NCBI GenBank assembly: GCA_037178625.1 | Contig: JAWZXG010000025.1 | Span: 1-64,000, forward strand | Direction of reading: 5' to 3' | DNA from: Skeletonema tropicum | Taxonomy: Eukaryota > Bacillariophyta > Thalassiosirophyceae > Thalassiosirales > Thalassiosiraceae | Length of the DNA stretch: 64,000 nt | Translations under genes and position numbers: made by a program | Part shown: piece after piece, positions 10,180 to 21,319 of the stretch | How positions within the stretch are numbered: the stretch's first letter is position 1 | How the letters are laid out: the number at the start of each line of letters is the position of its first letter | Notes under the pieces: model-generated | The model's database searches: none | What the model saw: only the letters and a program-made list of their open reading frames with translations | What the model was told of the DNA's origin: nothing

Positions 10180-10644
10180 ATGAAATTCATATTTGCCATC
10201 GGCATTGTACCGACGCTGGCAAATTTCGGATTTCGTGTTAGAGGCGCACCTCTGGCACATGACTATTTTGTCATTGGAGATCGCCGAAACCAAAATAATC
10301 CAACGCAAGAGACGGATGTAGGCGGCAACCATGACAAGAATGTGTTTACTACAGCAAATGGAGCAACAAGTAAGACATCTACGACAGTATTGACCAATTT
10401 TCCCAACACTATGAGTAAAGAGTGGACGACTGTTGAGAATAAGAAAGGCAAGAAGAATCGAGGTACACCTCCAGGTAGTACAGGTGACATGACACAAGTA
10501 CAGGCGGCCGACGTTACCGCCGACCCGACAGGAACAACTGCGGACCTCCTTAAGGTACTCCAAAGCAGTCTCCAAAGCAGTCTCCTACAGTTGAAACGAT
10601 TAATGAAGAAGAAGAAAACGAAGAAGAAGAGTATAATGAAATGA
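10180..10644 (+). CDS. gag-like ORF of the copia element (154 aa)
   Basis: It begins MKFIFAIGIVPTLANFGFRV and continues with a hydrophilic Lys/Thr/Asn-rich part (K-E-W-T-T-V-E-N-K-K-G-K-K-N) and a Lys-rich tail. It is much shorter than a complete gag and has no intact zinc knuckle, so it is probably a truncated or shifted gag C-terminus. Its stop overlaps the ATG of the downstream pol ORF (ATGA, 10641-10644), and the pol frame is open back to about 10553, so the two overlap by about 90 nt in the -1 frame. Confidence 0.5.
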   Translation: MKFIFAIGIVPTLANFGFRVRGAPLAHDYFVIGDRRNQNNPTQETDVGGNHDKNVFTTANGATSKTSTTVLTNFPNTMSKEWTTVENKKGKKNRGTPPGSTGDMTQVQAADVTADPTGTTADLLKVLQSSLQSSLLQLKRLMKKKKTKKKSIMK

Positions 10645-12626
10645 ATGAACAGATATCACCTCCCAAACAAGAGAGTCAGGAATTTACGGAATGGACAGCG
10701 GGTCCATCGTTTCAAGCAGAGGCCTGTCATCTGTGGGTACAACAACAGCGGGGTGAGTTACACACAGCAGCAGTCACTCATGACATGCATAGAGTTACGG
10801 AATCAACAAATGTTGCATCGACCAAGGAAGTTGTGGAGCAGCTTGTGTCCCCCATCTCGGCATTTGACCAAGTAGACTTGGACCAAGATTTCAGGCAGGC
10901 GATCCAGGAACTTGTTCATCTACCACAAGTCAAGCTCGTGGATCAATCCAGAAATCAAGTCATGTTGACTCGTCAACAACATACTCGACAACAGTTACAA
11001 CAGGGAGCACTGGGTGATATGGGAGCGAACATCAACATGTGTAATACCTTGGAGGTACTCCGTGACATTGAGGAAATTACCCCATTTCAAGTAGGGTTAG
11101 CGGCTGAAGGTGCCCCAAGCATGTGCACACACCGTGGACTCTATACGATTCACGATGACCGCACGGGCGCACCAATGGATACAACCATGTACTACAACAA
11201 AGATGGTAATGGGATTATCCTATCACCTTCAGCAATCTTAGCGGAGAGTGATATTTTTGAGACTTGTAGCCAAACGATACACAAAGATTCTCGCCCAGGT
11301 ACACTCAAGTTTGTTTCGTCATCTGGACTGTACTCGTTCACTATGTCTTTGGTGAAACGAAATGGATTGTACTACACAAAAACTCCACAGTACAAAATGG
11401 TCCATAGCATCCTTGGTATGAATGATGAGGATGATTTGTTATTTGATGATGTGGAAATGGAAACAAGGGACGAGGAGGTCAATGCAGTGAGATCAGGACG
11501 GCCTCAGTACCACCCCGTCCGACCACATAAACAAGCGGAGAGTGAATTATGGAGTCTACGACTGGGCAATCCGAGTGAAACACAAATGCAACTTCTGGGA
11601 CAATCAGCAGACGGCATTCCAACCAAGTTTGAATTTCACCCATTTCGACAGATTGATTGGAAAACTCAAGCCAGAATTAGAAAGAAAGCGGCGAGCAAAA
11701 CAGCAGAACAAGTTCACCAACGAGGCAAACGATTCTACATGGACTATGGTTTCATGCGAGCATCTGCTAGTGATTTCACAAAGCGGAAGAAGGACGTTGA
11801 TCGAGTAGTCGAGTCATTTGATGGTTTCTCAAGTTATTTGTTGATAGTGGATGAGTATTCTAGACACGTGTGGACACTGCTTACGAAGTCGAAGGAACCT
11901 CCAATTACGTGGGTAAACCTCTTTCTTGCCATCAATGGATGTCCTGATGGAGGAGTCATTCGGTGTGATCAGGGAGGAGAGTTAGCATCATCTCAGGCTT
12001 TCATCTCAAGTGTGTTGGAAGAAAATAAGTATACAGTGGAACCTACCGGTGCAGACAGTCCATCTCAAAATGGAGCCGTCGAGAAATGGAATGATGTTCT
12101 TGCAGTGACAGTACGATGCCTCCTCTATGGTGCAGGATTGGATGCTCGGTCCTGGTCACAGGCCCTTCTTCATGCAGTATATCTCCACAACCGACGAGTC
12201 CATAGTGCTACACAAATGACACCATATGAAGCTTGGTATGGTAGACGGCCCAACCTCAAATGCCTCAAAGTGTTTGGCTCTAGGGTATGTGTCAAGATCT
12301 CCGGTCCACGCCCAGCCAAATTGGACAAGCATCATTTTGATGGCATCTTCCTTGGATTCTCAGCCACAGATGCAAACATCCGCTATCTTGATCTGAATAG
12401 CGGCCGACTCAAGCTGAGTCATCATGCATACTTCGATGAAAGTTGGTACCTTCAACCAGTCCGTCCTCCAGCTCCCCAACTTCTATATGACTTGGGAATG
12501 GATTTCCAACAAGATATTGAATTGTGGGGGGGTGTCAGAATATACGTACGTAGATATAGATTAAGCTTACTTAAGCACACAATTAATCTCCTACTATCTT
12601 CTGCAATATCATCTGTAGAAGGGTAG
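10641..12626 (+). CDS. copia pol fragment: GAG-pre-integrase and integrase
   Basis: The region G-D-M-G-A-N-I-N-M-C-N is in the place of the aspartic protease active site (the expected D-[ST]-G is degenerate). A GAG-pre-integrase-like segment follows. The rve integrase core has MDYGFMRAS, IRCDQGGELA and DSPSQNGAVEKWND, supplying the D-D-E catalytic triad, then the typical copia end PYEAWYGRRPNLKCLKVFGS and FDGIFLGF. After YDLGMDFQQDIELWGG the frame enters the right LTR and stops at 12626. Reverse transcriptase and RNase H are missing, so this is an internal-deletion derivative of a full copia. Confidence 0.85.
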   Translation: MNEQISPPKQESQEFTEWTAGPSFQAEACHLWVQQQRGELHTAAVTHDMHRVTESTNVASTKEVVEQLVSPISAFDQVDLDQDFRQAIQELVHLPQVKLVDQSRNQVMLTRQQHTRQQLQQGALGDMGANINMCNTLEVLRDIEEITPFQVGLAAEGAPSMCTHRGLYTIHDDRTGAPMDTTMYYNKDGNGIILSPSAILAESDIFETCSQTIHKDSRPGTLKFVSSSGLYSFTMSLVKRNGLYYTKTPQYKMVHSILGMNDEDDLLFDDVEMETRDEEVNAVRSGRPQYHPVRPHKQAESELWSLRLGNPSETQMQLLGQSADGIPTKFEFHPFRQIDWKTQARIRKKAASKTAEQVHQRGKRFYMDYGFMRASASDFTKRKKDVDRVVESFDGFSSYLLIVDEYSRHVWTLLTKSKEPPITWVNLFLAINGCPDGGVIRCDQGGELASSQAFISSVLEENKYTVEPTGADSPSQNGAVEKWNDVLAVTVRCLLYGAGLDARSWSQALLHAVYLHNRRVHSATQMTPYEAWYGRRPNLKCLKVFGSRVCVKISGPRPAKLDKHHFDGIFLGFSATDANIRYLDLNSGRLKLSHHAYFDESWYLQPVRPPAPQLLYDLGMDFQQDIELWGGVRIYVRRYRLSLLKHTINLLLSSAISSVEG

Positions 12627-12641
12627 AGTGGGGATTCATCA
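12533..12641 (+). repeat. Right LTR (109 bp)
   Basis: It starts TGTCAGAATATACG directly after the G-run and ends TCATCA before the ATTCT duplication. Confidence 0.85.
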
Positions 12642-12646
12642 ATTCT

Positions 12647-13184
12647 TGAGTCAATCAAATTCATCCAGCAGCCGAAGAGACAAACCGGATAACCCTATGC
12701 CATCCCTATATATAACCCTATGCCATCCCTTTCACATATTTAAGTATGTGTTGATACGTCGTAGAGTCCAGCCGACTTTGATAGTCAGAATTCCGCAAAC
12801 TCCGCCAGTTGCTAGTTACTTTGACTATCAAAATCGGATTTCCTAGCTGAGAGTTTACACACAAAAGCACACAAATTAGTTCGTAAAAAGTTCTCCTTGC
12901 CTGAGAGTCCGATTTAGCTAGAGTTGAGAAAATGAGAACTGACTATCTAATTCTGAGCCAGAGAGTGCGGAGAGTGCTAACAAAAGAGCTACAGTCATTC
13001 TCATTTTTCCGACAAGAAAACCAAGCATTCCGAACAGCGGCATCACAGGGCATCATGACACGATGGCGCTACTCTCAACGCCAACATGCTACATGATAAG
13101 ACGACGTAGTAAAGGGTAGTTGTACAGCAATAATAAGAATATCAGCAACAAATAAGACCAACAACGCATACCAACAACAACATC
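12647..13184. other. Intergenic, short repeats only
   Basis: A 23-bp unit with ATAACCCTATGCCATCCCT occurs twice in tandem at about 12688-12730. A 16-bp inverted pair (CCGACTTTGATAGTCA at about 12771 and its near complement at about 12821) can form a hairpin. No gene seen. Confidence 0.5.
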
Positions 13185-13781
13185 ATGTCTGGGTTGGTTA
13201 TGGCTGCTCGTCGACGCAGAGAGTCGCGGCATCAAACGGCTGCGCCAGACGCTGCATCCACCGGCGCGTCTTCTTTTCGTTTAAGTGCAGATCAAGAAGC
13301 CGCAGTACTTGAAGACTAGACGCCATGTGATAAAAAATCTCCCTGAATATAGGAATCGAAACAAGGAAACAATGGCATATGCCCGACTACTACAGAGAAG
13401 TTGTGTACAACTTAACTCCGGAGATGAAAGCCGATCCATCTCGCTTTTACTACAAAGCAAAACGGGACTTTCATTACGATCGCTTGATTAGCGAGCCTAT
13501 GACGGCATTTTGCAGCCATTGAAAGAAGTGGAAAGATGAAGCCAAAACGAAACAGTATGGATTTTCGCATATCAGAAAATACCATGATGCGATATTGAAG
13601 TGCTCAGAGTACTCCGGGGGCTCTCATGTAAGTCAAGAGTATCGTGATGAAATGAATGCCTACATTGAAAGCATGAAACGAGAGAAAACCGTTGCAAAAC
13701 AAAACAGCCAAATTGAGGAGAAGGAGGCGGACCCGATTGGAATTGATCTCTATTCGGACATAGCTAAGTATATTACTTAAT
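13185..13781 (+). pseudogene. Crypton-like recombinase N-terminal fragment
   Basis: From the ATG at 13185 (MSGLVMAARRRRESRHQTAA) the reading passes stops and frame changes. Recognisable pieces are YYREVVYNLTPEMKADPSRF, GFSHIRKYHDAILKCSEYSG and EEKEADPIGIDLYSDIAKYI. The order 'KYHDAI ... E-D/E-M-x-x-Y/F ... E-x-E-A-D-P-I' resembles the core-binding region at the start of diatom Crypton-type tyrosine recombinases (recognition only). The catalytic domain is absent; the frame stops at 13781. Confidence 0.5.
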
Positions 13782-13994
13782 CCACCCTTTGTTGGTACTG
13801 TTGGCTCATGCCACACCATCTACAAATGAAAAATACTTCGTTAGTCGAGTAGTACGCTCAACAGTGATCTTGAGTGATCCGTGTACACCTTAGTTCCTTC
13901 TATACGATCGCACGTAAATCCGCCGCGGTTGTGATGCCCGAAATCGACCGAAGACCTCCACGACATCGAAGTCATCATCGATCTACGCTACACT

Positions 13995-15740
13995 TCACGT
14001 TTGTCGTACATATCCGTATGCAATAGAAACGATCACAAGGCAAAAAACATCACTGCATGCCTTTTTGGGAGGAACCCTTCTTCGACTACGTCTTGACTCT
14101 TTCAAAGTAACCTCGTTATCACAAAACAGTTTGTTAGAACAGTTGGGAAGGAAATAGAACCGTTCGAGGGCACTACACAGGGTGTGCAAGGTAAGATTAC
14201 CAATCATTTCACCCCTGTAGGAACTCGCTTGGTCAGAACGCTCAAAGAAAGAACCACTCAGGTAGTGCTCTGTGACGGTATCATAGATAATCCACCCAGC
14301 TCCACTAATCTCGGAGCTGAGACAGGGTCATGAGAGCCATCAGTACACCAAAGAGCGGTATTCGACCGGATTGCCATCGTGAGCCACTGAAGATCGGACG
14401 GAGCTGCAGCAGAGTTGACGACATCCCTCCACATCCAAGTACCACCCCAACTAGCAAGAAACGACCAGAAGTCAGCCGGTGACGATGGTGGTGACGAGAG
14501 GGAAGGACCAGTATACACCTGTAGCACCGAATCCTCCGTGAGAGTATGAATTGATGTAGGCATCCCAAGGGACATTTGTTGACTCCTCTCAACGGACGAA
14601 CGAATGTACGTGTGTTGTGAACGTGTCCTTCCAATTCCACTCCTATTGTACAGGAGAACAGTAGATGAATCAGTCTTGTATTGTATCTGATCACAGCCTT
14701 CGTCATAATACCAGCGCCACTTGCGATGAGAAAGATGTATCCAGCGTCCCAAGAAGCGATATGTAGAATTGCTTGGTCCACTGACTCTCGTCCAGAAGGC
14801 TTCCCAACATCTCCAATCCAGCATAGTTGGAAGAGACACTGGAAATTCATATGATGATTCAATTGGAGTATTGCCATATCGGGATATCAAGGACCGCTCA
14901 AAGTGTAATCCATCCGCAGTCACAATATCAGAGAGAAATAGTAGATGTAAGGCATTTCGACAGCAATTAATGCTGAGCAGATCATCGCCCGTACAACCCT
15001 GTTGAAAGACATACTCCATAATGCAAATATCATTCTCTCGGGGATACGGAATCTGGACAGAGTCAATATGTAATTCAATCCCTGACCATTGAATCCTCCT
15101 CCACAGCATTTTATGCCAACAGTGTGTTGCCAAAGGCGACCATGTATCATAAGAGACTGCAAAGGGGAGAGACAGGTGCCAATTTCAAGCTGCAGCCACC
15201 GCGTCATGGCCCTAAACTTCCGTCCAGGAGTTGAATCCCGTTGGTAATGCTGCAGTAACATTGTCAATCGTTCAATAAGTTGTTCAGTCGGCATATGCCA
15301 TGTAGCACCAATTGCGTCCTCGTTGGAGAATGCTGGTTGGTGGTGTGCTTGGAAGACGATGATTGAGATTGATTGATTGTTGTCTAACATTGTTTGTATC
15401 GGCTTTTGCCATGGTAGTGCGTTCATCCTCTGCTGTAGTGATGGCAGCATCGATTACAGCTGCTTCCAAAGCTTGTTGGAGGCGATTGGCACGCCGGCGT
15501 TGGATGCGACGTGATAATTTGGTAGTAGGGTTGGGATGAGTAGTTGTGCATGTGCGTGATGTAGTATCAGGTGGATGGTTGGAAGATGTGGAAGATATGC
15601 AAGTACTATTTTTTGGGTGGGGTTGCGGCGCAGAGAGCGGTTCGAATAGATTATGACACTGTAGAGCGTAGTTGCTTGTTGGTTTATATTTATTGCTCGG
15701 CCCTTTGGTGACTAGGATCCATTCGTCCTCATGTTGCTGT
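13995..15740 (-). pseudogene. Retroelement ORF2 remnant: N-terminus plus C-terminal RNase H-like region, RT deleted
   Basis: From 15740 leftward the minus strand reads E-D-E-W-I-L-V-T-K-G-P-S-N-K-Y, a basic linker, then (with frame changes near 15290, 15130 and 14300) TWHMPTEQLIERLTMLLQHY; ELHIDSVQIPYPRENDICIM; LGRWIHLSHRKWRWYYDE; FWSFLASWGGTWMW; WCTDGSHDP...; S-x-x-A-S-S-Y-R-G-E; and LFCDNEVTL. The T-D-G, Y-R-G-E and C-D-N motifs match an RNase H-like D-E-D fold placed downstream of reverse transcriptase in diatom retroelements. The RT itself is missing, so this is an internally deleted and frameshifted copy. Exact class (non-LTR or other) is uncertain. Confidence 0.6.
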
Positions 15741-15754
15741 GCTACCCCAAACCT

Positions 15755-16216
15755 TCATTCTTGCCCCGATTTCTTCAACTTGGTTTGCATCGTTTCGATG
15801 TACTTCTCAATGATCCAATTCGCAGAAGCCCTGTGTGCAGGTCCGGTACCATCAAAGTTGGCCGGATTGGCACGACAAGTTTCTGCAGTGACTCCAGCAG
15901 GATGCTTGTTGGTGTGCCCGATGAAAGCACAGTGAGGACAGGCATGACCCGAAGAAGAAGTGTCAGCTGTTTTCTTGGAAGCAGATTTTTTGGATGCAGC
16001 ATCGTCTGTCGCAGCCTGACGTTTCTTAAGGACAGCCTTCGCAGCAGTTAGGTTGGACTGGAGGAGAGGTGGCTTGGACTTCGACGAGGTGGACGCTTTG
16101 GTAAGTCCACTAACTTGAGACACCACTTCATACTCGTTGTCTTCGTCATCATCATCTGAACTGAATGCATCATGCGCCTCAAACGGGGATTGGTTTCCAT
16201 TAACCTGATTCGTAAG
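15755..16216 (-). CDS. gag-like ORF1 of the same retroelement, with Cys/His cluster
   Basis: The open frame includes GNQSPFEAHDAFSSDDDDED upstream of the alternative start at 16126, a Lys/Ser-rich middle, and a zinc-binding-like cluster CPHCAFIGHTNKHP...C (C-x2-C-x5-H...), ending KLKKSGQE. It lies directly upstream of the ORF2 remnant on the same strand, which suggests a two-ORF retroelement. The start is not defined; a splice acceptor-like CAG precedes GTTAATGGAAACC at about 16210. Confidence 0.5.
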   Translation of the reverse strand, partial: LTNQVNGNQSPFEAHDAFSSDDDDEDNEYEVVSQVSGLTKASTSSKSKPPLLQSNLTAAKAVLKKRQAATDDAASKKSASKKTADTSSSGHACPHCAFIGHTNKHPAGVTAETCRANPANFDGTGPAHRASANWIIEKYIETMQTKLKKSGQE

Positions 16217-17494
16217 ATGTCAGAAAGAGGGTACCGTACTCTACCACATGCAAAGATGTAGCAGGGAATTGAATGCCATTTCTGTCCTCATAATTTGGAA
16301 ATCAAAACAACGAAACTATCACTACGGGGGATCCTACAAAAGCCCTGACCCAAGCACCTATTACACACAAATATTCGGGAGAACGGTTTGCAAGGCAAAC
16401 GGCTCAGCAGGACTAGCTGCCATTCAAGCACTCTATGAGAGCAACAATGGCCCGACCACCACATCATCACTCAATGATGACCAAATTTCATATTTATTAC
16501 ACAGTACAGGTGGCAGATCTACTTCACAAAGAAGTAGCTCTCAGTCGACTCAAGAGTCTTCTCAGCCATCTACAGATACTTTTCTTGTTTACAATACCAG
16601 TTATACGTAGTTTACCGTAGCACAGAAATAACCTAAAGCCCCACATAAGTGTACGAGAAGACCTGAGTCAAATCTCTACCGTGTTGGAAGACGATGGAGT
16701 AGGAAGGTTGTGCAGACATTTGCTATTCTAATTTACGATGCCACTTGAATCAATGAAGACTTCCTCGAAGCCGTCAGATCTTTTACAGGTGTTCCGGAAC
16801 TGCACTAAACCGAGAATCGTCGGCAGTATAGTGTTGTATATGCTCAGCAAGAAGTTAGGCGACTGTCAAATTTAAAGAGATATCATATGTTGTAACACGG
16901 ACAGGAGTTGTAATCGCAGTAGAGTCCGACTCCATCTCGAGGAGGACAACAAGGAGGATACACCAGCGTCCATCTCGCTCACTTGAAGCAAAATTAAGTA
17001 TGTAGAACCTGATGCACCAACAATACGTTCACACTTCTAACCCACACCTCTCGATACTGTCAGTACTGTGTAGAGCTGTAACCAACGTGGGCGTAGGCAC
17101 AACAAGACTACAATGATGATGCTCTTCTGAAGCTTCATTTGTCAGCTGCGACGCAAAACATTACTCACGAGCCCAACAAAATCCAAGACTAGTGGAGCTG
17201 CATCGAATATCAACTCTCAAAAATGGCCGGTCTAAAGAATGAATGCGGTTGATGATTCGAAGTGAGATGCAGGAGCAGGAGCAAACGTAACTCACAATGT
17301 GATCGTAGACTAGATCCTGCTCATGATTAATTCAATCGTTAAAAGTTCATTCTACTACTCAATCAGTTAAGCAAACAAATCATGCAAACAAACCAAATCA
17401 ATTCCAGGCAATTTCAATCCAAGGAGCAGGCAAACAAAAGCAAACAATTTCAAGCAAGTGGTTGTTGTCATTATTGATTTTCTCTCTCTCTCTC
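16217..17494. other. Intergenic with one weak plus-strand ORF
   Basis: A plus-strand ORF at 16248-16610 (120 codons) contains TYYTQIFGRTVCKANGSAGL and a Ser/Gln/Thr-rich tail. It is protein-like, but I do not recognise it and it may be an old element remnant. The rest (16620-17494) has no supported gene; 17380-17450 is rich in CAAACAAA words. Confidence 0.35.
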
Positions 17495-18040
17495 TCAATT
17501 GGGGCATATGCTACTAGGGCAGAATATTTTACAGTTGAAGAGATTGAAGTGGTGGTACTCATTGCTGTTCTTCAAGAAGTTTTTCTTCTTCTTTCCAACC
17601 CTGTTCAAGGCTACCTCCCGCAAAGCTGTTTTGAGCTGATTCTCCCTCCTTCTACTTCTCTTGTTATTGCTGGCAATGTCTTGACAGAAGACTTCAATAC
17701 CGCCGTCTGCGCCAAAGACGTCAAAATGATGGTAGTCGTCATGGTCTTGGTTTATTTCTTTGTTCAGTTGTTTTTTCACGTTCATTTGTCGTAAGAGTCT
17801 GCCATCGTCAGCGTCAGCGTCAGATGATTCGAGGTCGAGGTCAAGGTCAGACAAGTCATCCTCTTGGCCTTCACAGAGGTGGAATGTATAATAAACATTA
17901 TGAAGTGAAATGTATTAGCGACACAGTGAAACAAGAAGGCCGTTTTGTTGAAGTACAAGAGAAGAGAACATACCAGAAGCAGCTTTGACGAGCATTATAA
18001 TTACAGCAAAGAGGATGCAGTAGAGGATATGCGTCTTCAT
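17495..18040 (-). CDS. Two-exon secreted His/Asp-rich protein (146 aa)
   Basis: Exon 1 is 18040-17974 and exon 2 is 17868-17495; the 105-bp intron has donor GTATGT and acceptor GTGAAG, and phases agree (67 + 374 = 441 nt). Exon 1 encodes a classic signal peptide, MKTHILYCILFAVIIMLVKA, with probable cleavage near AAS-G. The mature part is acidic (DLSDLDLDLESSDADADDG), then basic (SRRREN, GKKKKN). It has two related segments, D-D-Y-H-H-F-D-V-F and N-E-Y-H-H-F-N-L-F, and a Cys-containing end (CKIFCPSSICPN). No family recognised; a secreted or cell-wall role is only a guess. Confidence 0.65.
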
Positions 18041-18865
18041 GTTTGATGGCTGCAGCGGTGCTTTATTTATTCTTTTACTTTTACTAATTCTTCAACTTTG
18101 ATGAAAGTAGCATTTGCATTTCATGTACACTATGGTCAAAACGTTTTATGATCATCAGCAATAGTGCACCAGTGCAGAGCGGACGCGATCAATCACGGCA
18201 AGATGGATCGAGAGCCCCGTACCTGATTCCGATTGCTATAAACTTGAGGCGTGCTGGGGACGAGATAAGCGCCGTATCATTGGGTTCTCATTTCGCAGCG
18301 CACAGACAGTGAGAAGGTGGATTGCGACTCAAGATGTCGAATATTATGTAATCAAATCTTCGAAAAGACACATGTTTTGTAGTACTCATTATCATTAAGA
18401 TCTGCCTCATCTCCAAGACTGTGACAAATGTTATTATCTAGAGCTGTAATATCTAGAGACGTGATCATGCGCTTCTGAAAGGGTAGGTATGTACCATAAA
18501 TATAGGCGAAGACAAAGGTAAATCTCTCACGACAAGATGATGGCGCCTGACCAGTCCAAAATTTAACCCAGCCCCGAACAAATTTTCCTTTCCTAGATTG
18601 TCACCATGCGTTCGGTAGTTGGTGGCATCCACTTCATTTGGTCATGAATAAAATTTTTATTAGCAGTTGTATGGTAACTAGAAGAATAAATCAGACAATC
18701 AGCCTGAAGAGTACGTGTACTTCACTTCATCATCAGTGAAAAACACGGGGGCGCAATTGAACTGAAACCTCGTCGACAATCAAGCTCAAACTCGAATGCG
18801 GAGGATTGATGTAACCTAAGCACATGAAGTACTTCTCGAATGTAATATTATGCGACCTCTTACCA
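18041..18865. other. Intergenic, no gene seen
   Basis: No convincing ORF. It holds the upstream region of the secreted-protein gene and the 3' flank of the BRCT gene. Confidence 0.5.
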
Positions 18866-21319
18866 CTACCACTCTGCAGCGTTCTTGAGCAGGCCATTCC
18901 CCCCATAGCCAGAACTGAAGTTCGTAATACGGGGAGCAGGCTCGGTTGAAATGTCATCGAAGCTTGCTTGGCCGTGACTGGACCAAACGCTTTTGTGAGA
19001 ATTTGAACGAAAGGAAAACACGGACAATACAATGTCTGACTTACATCACACGGTTGAGTGCCAACAAATCAATTAATGGAATCGACTTGGAGGTTGCCTT
19101 AGTGACCTTGCTCGCACCTGGGTCCTTGCCGACCACAACAAAATTGGTCTTCCCGGACACGGCTCCAGTGACACGACCTCCAAAGTTTTCAATCAAGGCC
19201 TTCATTTTGTCCTTTCCATAATTCAGTCCGCTTCCTCCGCCCAACTCTGGGAAGAGTCCAGTCAGGACGAACCGTTGACCATCGAATACACCCGCAATTG
19301 CACCTTTTTGACCGGGGCGAGGCATCTGGAACTTTGTCTTCTTCCCAGGTGCTTGCACAATGGCAGTACTATGAGTGATACTCTCACTCGGATTGGCGTG
19401 CGCCACAATTGCTTGGCTAGTTGCAGCAGCCGTGTGTTTGACATCCTGATCTGATTCCAATGGCGGAATCTCGTCAGCATTGATTGTCACCCGCTTCTTG
19501 GTCTTGGCCTCTTCTTTTGCTGCGGCCGACTCCTTTGCCTCTGCCTTAGCTTCAACTCGCTTGGAACCACCAAATGCCACGCCCGCACTCGTGGCTGGCT
19601 GGTAAGCGCTTCCCATGAACTCTTCGCAATCCAAAGCCTCGAGTTTGTCCAAGCGGTCAAAAGTGAGCTGCCCTTTCAAGAGCCCATTCAATCTAACTAA
19701 ATTGATAATTGTAATTGACTTGGCTCTTGCATCTTTGAATCGTTTGGCAACGGGGTTGTTTCCTGCTAATAGGAAGTCTGTATAACACACGAGAAGATTA
19801 GTATAAATGAGAGAAGGACACAGCATCTATCACATCAAATAGTAAACAGGTGATACTCACTCGTATTTTTGGAGAATCGCGTGGTTACTTTGCCCCCAAA
19901 TGATTCAATCATACTCTTCAAATTCTCTACCCCAATAGAATCATCGTCACCTCCTCCCACTTCAATGAATATTCCAGTCATGACGAAGGTCTTCCCCTTG
20001 AGGAAATTTTCATCGTCCACAGCTCCACCCACCCCAGGAACGGGAATAGAGTAACTCCCCGGAACAATATTGGCAGTGGGTCCAGTGGTGGGCTTCTTTT
20101 CACCCTTGGCTGCCCTTGACGCCGACTCTGCTTTGGATGCGACCTTGGCGCTTTTGGCTTTACTTGTACCATTGGCAGATCCCGCTTTGCGCTTACGGTT
20201 CCCCGCCCAATGGTCTGAGTTGATAACGTGCCGCACAAACGTCATCTGATTCTCTTCATCCAATGCCGCTAGCCCAGTGAGCAAGACCTCTTCCTACGTT
20301 AATACATAAATGTAATGCATTAGAGTAAGCCGGTTGAGACACACAGAGATGGTATATATCACAATTAGACCAACTTACCATTGAGAGCAAATCTCTCAAA
20401 GACACTTCCTCATCAGACGGATTAGTCAATCCGTTTTGAACCTTCTTCGGTACTCTCCAACATTCCAAATGATGCCATCTTCCATAGCTGCCAGCAAATT
20501 CATCCAAACTTCCTACACGGATTTCATTTTCAGAAATAACACTCGTGTCATTTTGCTTCACCACGGCACTGGATGAACTCTTCTTCTTCGCCCTACTACT
20601 AGATCTCGCAACACTAGCCACAATAGCAGTACTCATCTCAGAAGCGGCACGATCGGCAATAACCGCCTTACCACTATTTTTCTTACACACGGTACATTTG
20701 GATCGACCACTCCTTGCCGTCTCAACTTTGTACGCAGGAATTGCTTCCTCGGCCGCTTCAGCATAATATTCCCACGATGGCACGTTGGTATTTTTACTAT
20801 ATTTGTTGAATAACTCATCAATGTCAACATCACTTTCTGCTGCCTCCAGATTCGTGAGGTACGAACTGTACGTCCCATCTTTTACCTTGCCTTGTTGGTA
20901 GAGATCTCGGAGGACTTCGAATGAAGCATTTGTGGTTCTGAATTTTTCTGGATCTCCTCCTTTGTCCTGTGGTAGTGTTCACCGGGGACGCATCCCAATA
21001 ATATTGAAGAGCGTAGCGGCCAAAGTTGCAAAAGAGGAAACAAAAATGTTAGACTAGAAGAGCAATACAGCATACGAGATCATTGCTGCTTCTTTCATTT
21101 AGGAAGATTTAGAAAAATTATGACAGAGCGAACGATATCCGCAGCAGCTGCAAAATTAAGATTTATGATACACACCGGATGTTCGGCAAGGACTTTTTTC
21201 CTCCAGTTCTTCTTGATCAGTTTGAATTCATCGTCTGTGTTGTCACAGGCATCAAAGACTGTGGCATCAGTGATGTCGAGGTCGCCGAGGCACGATGTAA
21301 GCGTTTTATTGTTCGTCAT
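18866..21319 (-). CDS. J-domain / PARP-type zinc finger / two-BRCT protein (673 aa, 5 exons)
   Basis: Exons: 21319-21176, 20966-20379, 20293-19861, 19777-19045 and 18989-18866. Donors are GTGTGT, GTAAGT, GTGAGT and GTAAGT; all phases close (2,022 nt). Residues about 28-75 look like a J-domain whose H-P-D motif is split by intron 1 (EHP | DKGGDPEKF), a co-chaperone module. Residues about 137-228 look like a PARP-type nick-sensing finger: C139-x2-C142, a Ser/Lys insert, then G-R-W-H-H-L-E-C-W-R-V-P with H214 and C217. BRCT 1 is about 341-425 (KGKTFVMTGIF...FGGKVT) and BRCT 2 about 552-632 (DGQRFVLTGLF...FGGRVTG). Nuclear DNA-damage signalling or repair is the likely role. The exon 5 choice is the least certain part; without the last splice the frame ends at 19041. 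Confidence 0.8.

Larger units (their letters stand above)
10022..12641 (+). mobile_element. Ty1/copia retrotransposon lacking reverse transcriptase (2,620 bp)
   Basis: Both LTRs start TGTCAGAATATA and end TCATCA, and a 5-bp duplication ATTCT (10017-10021 and 12642-12646) proves a retroviral-type insertion. A G-rich polypurine tract (GTGGGGGGG) precedes the right LTR directly. The sequence after the left LTR (GGTTAGAGACCC) is a possible tRNA primer site. Inside are a gag-like ORF and a pol ORF that ends just after integrase: the RT/RNase H part is absent, so the element depends on others. The LTRs differ by small indels, so it is not brand new. Confidence 0.9.
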
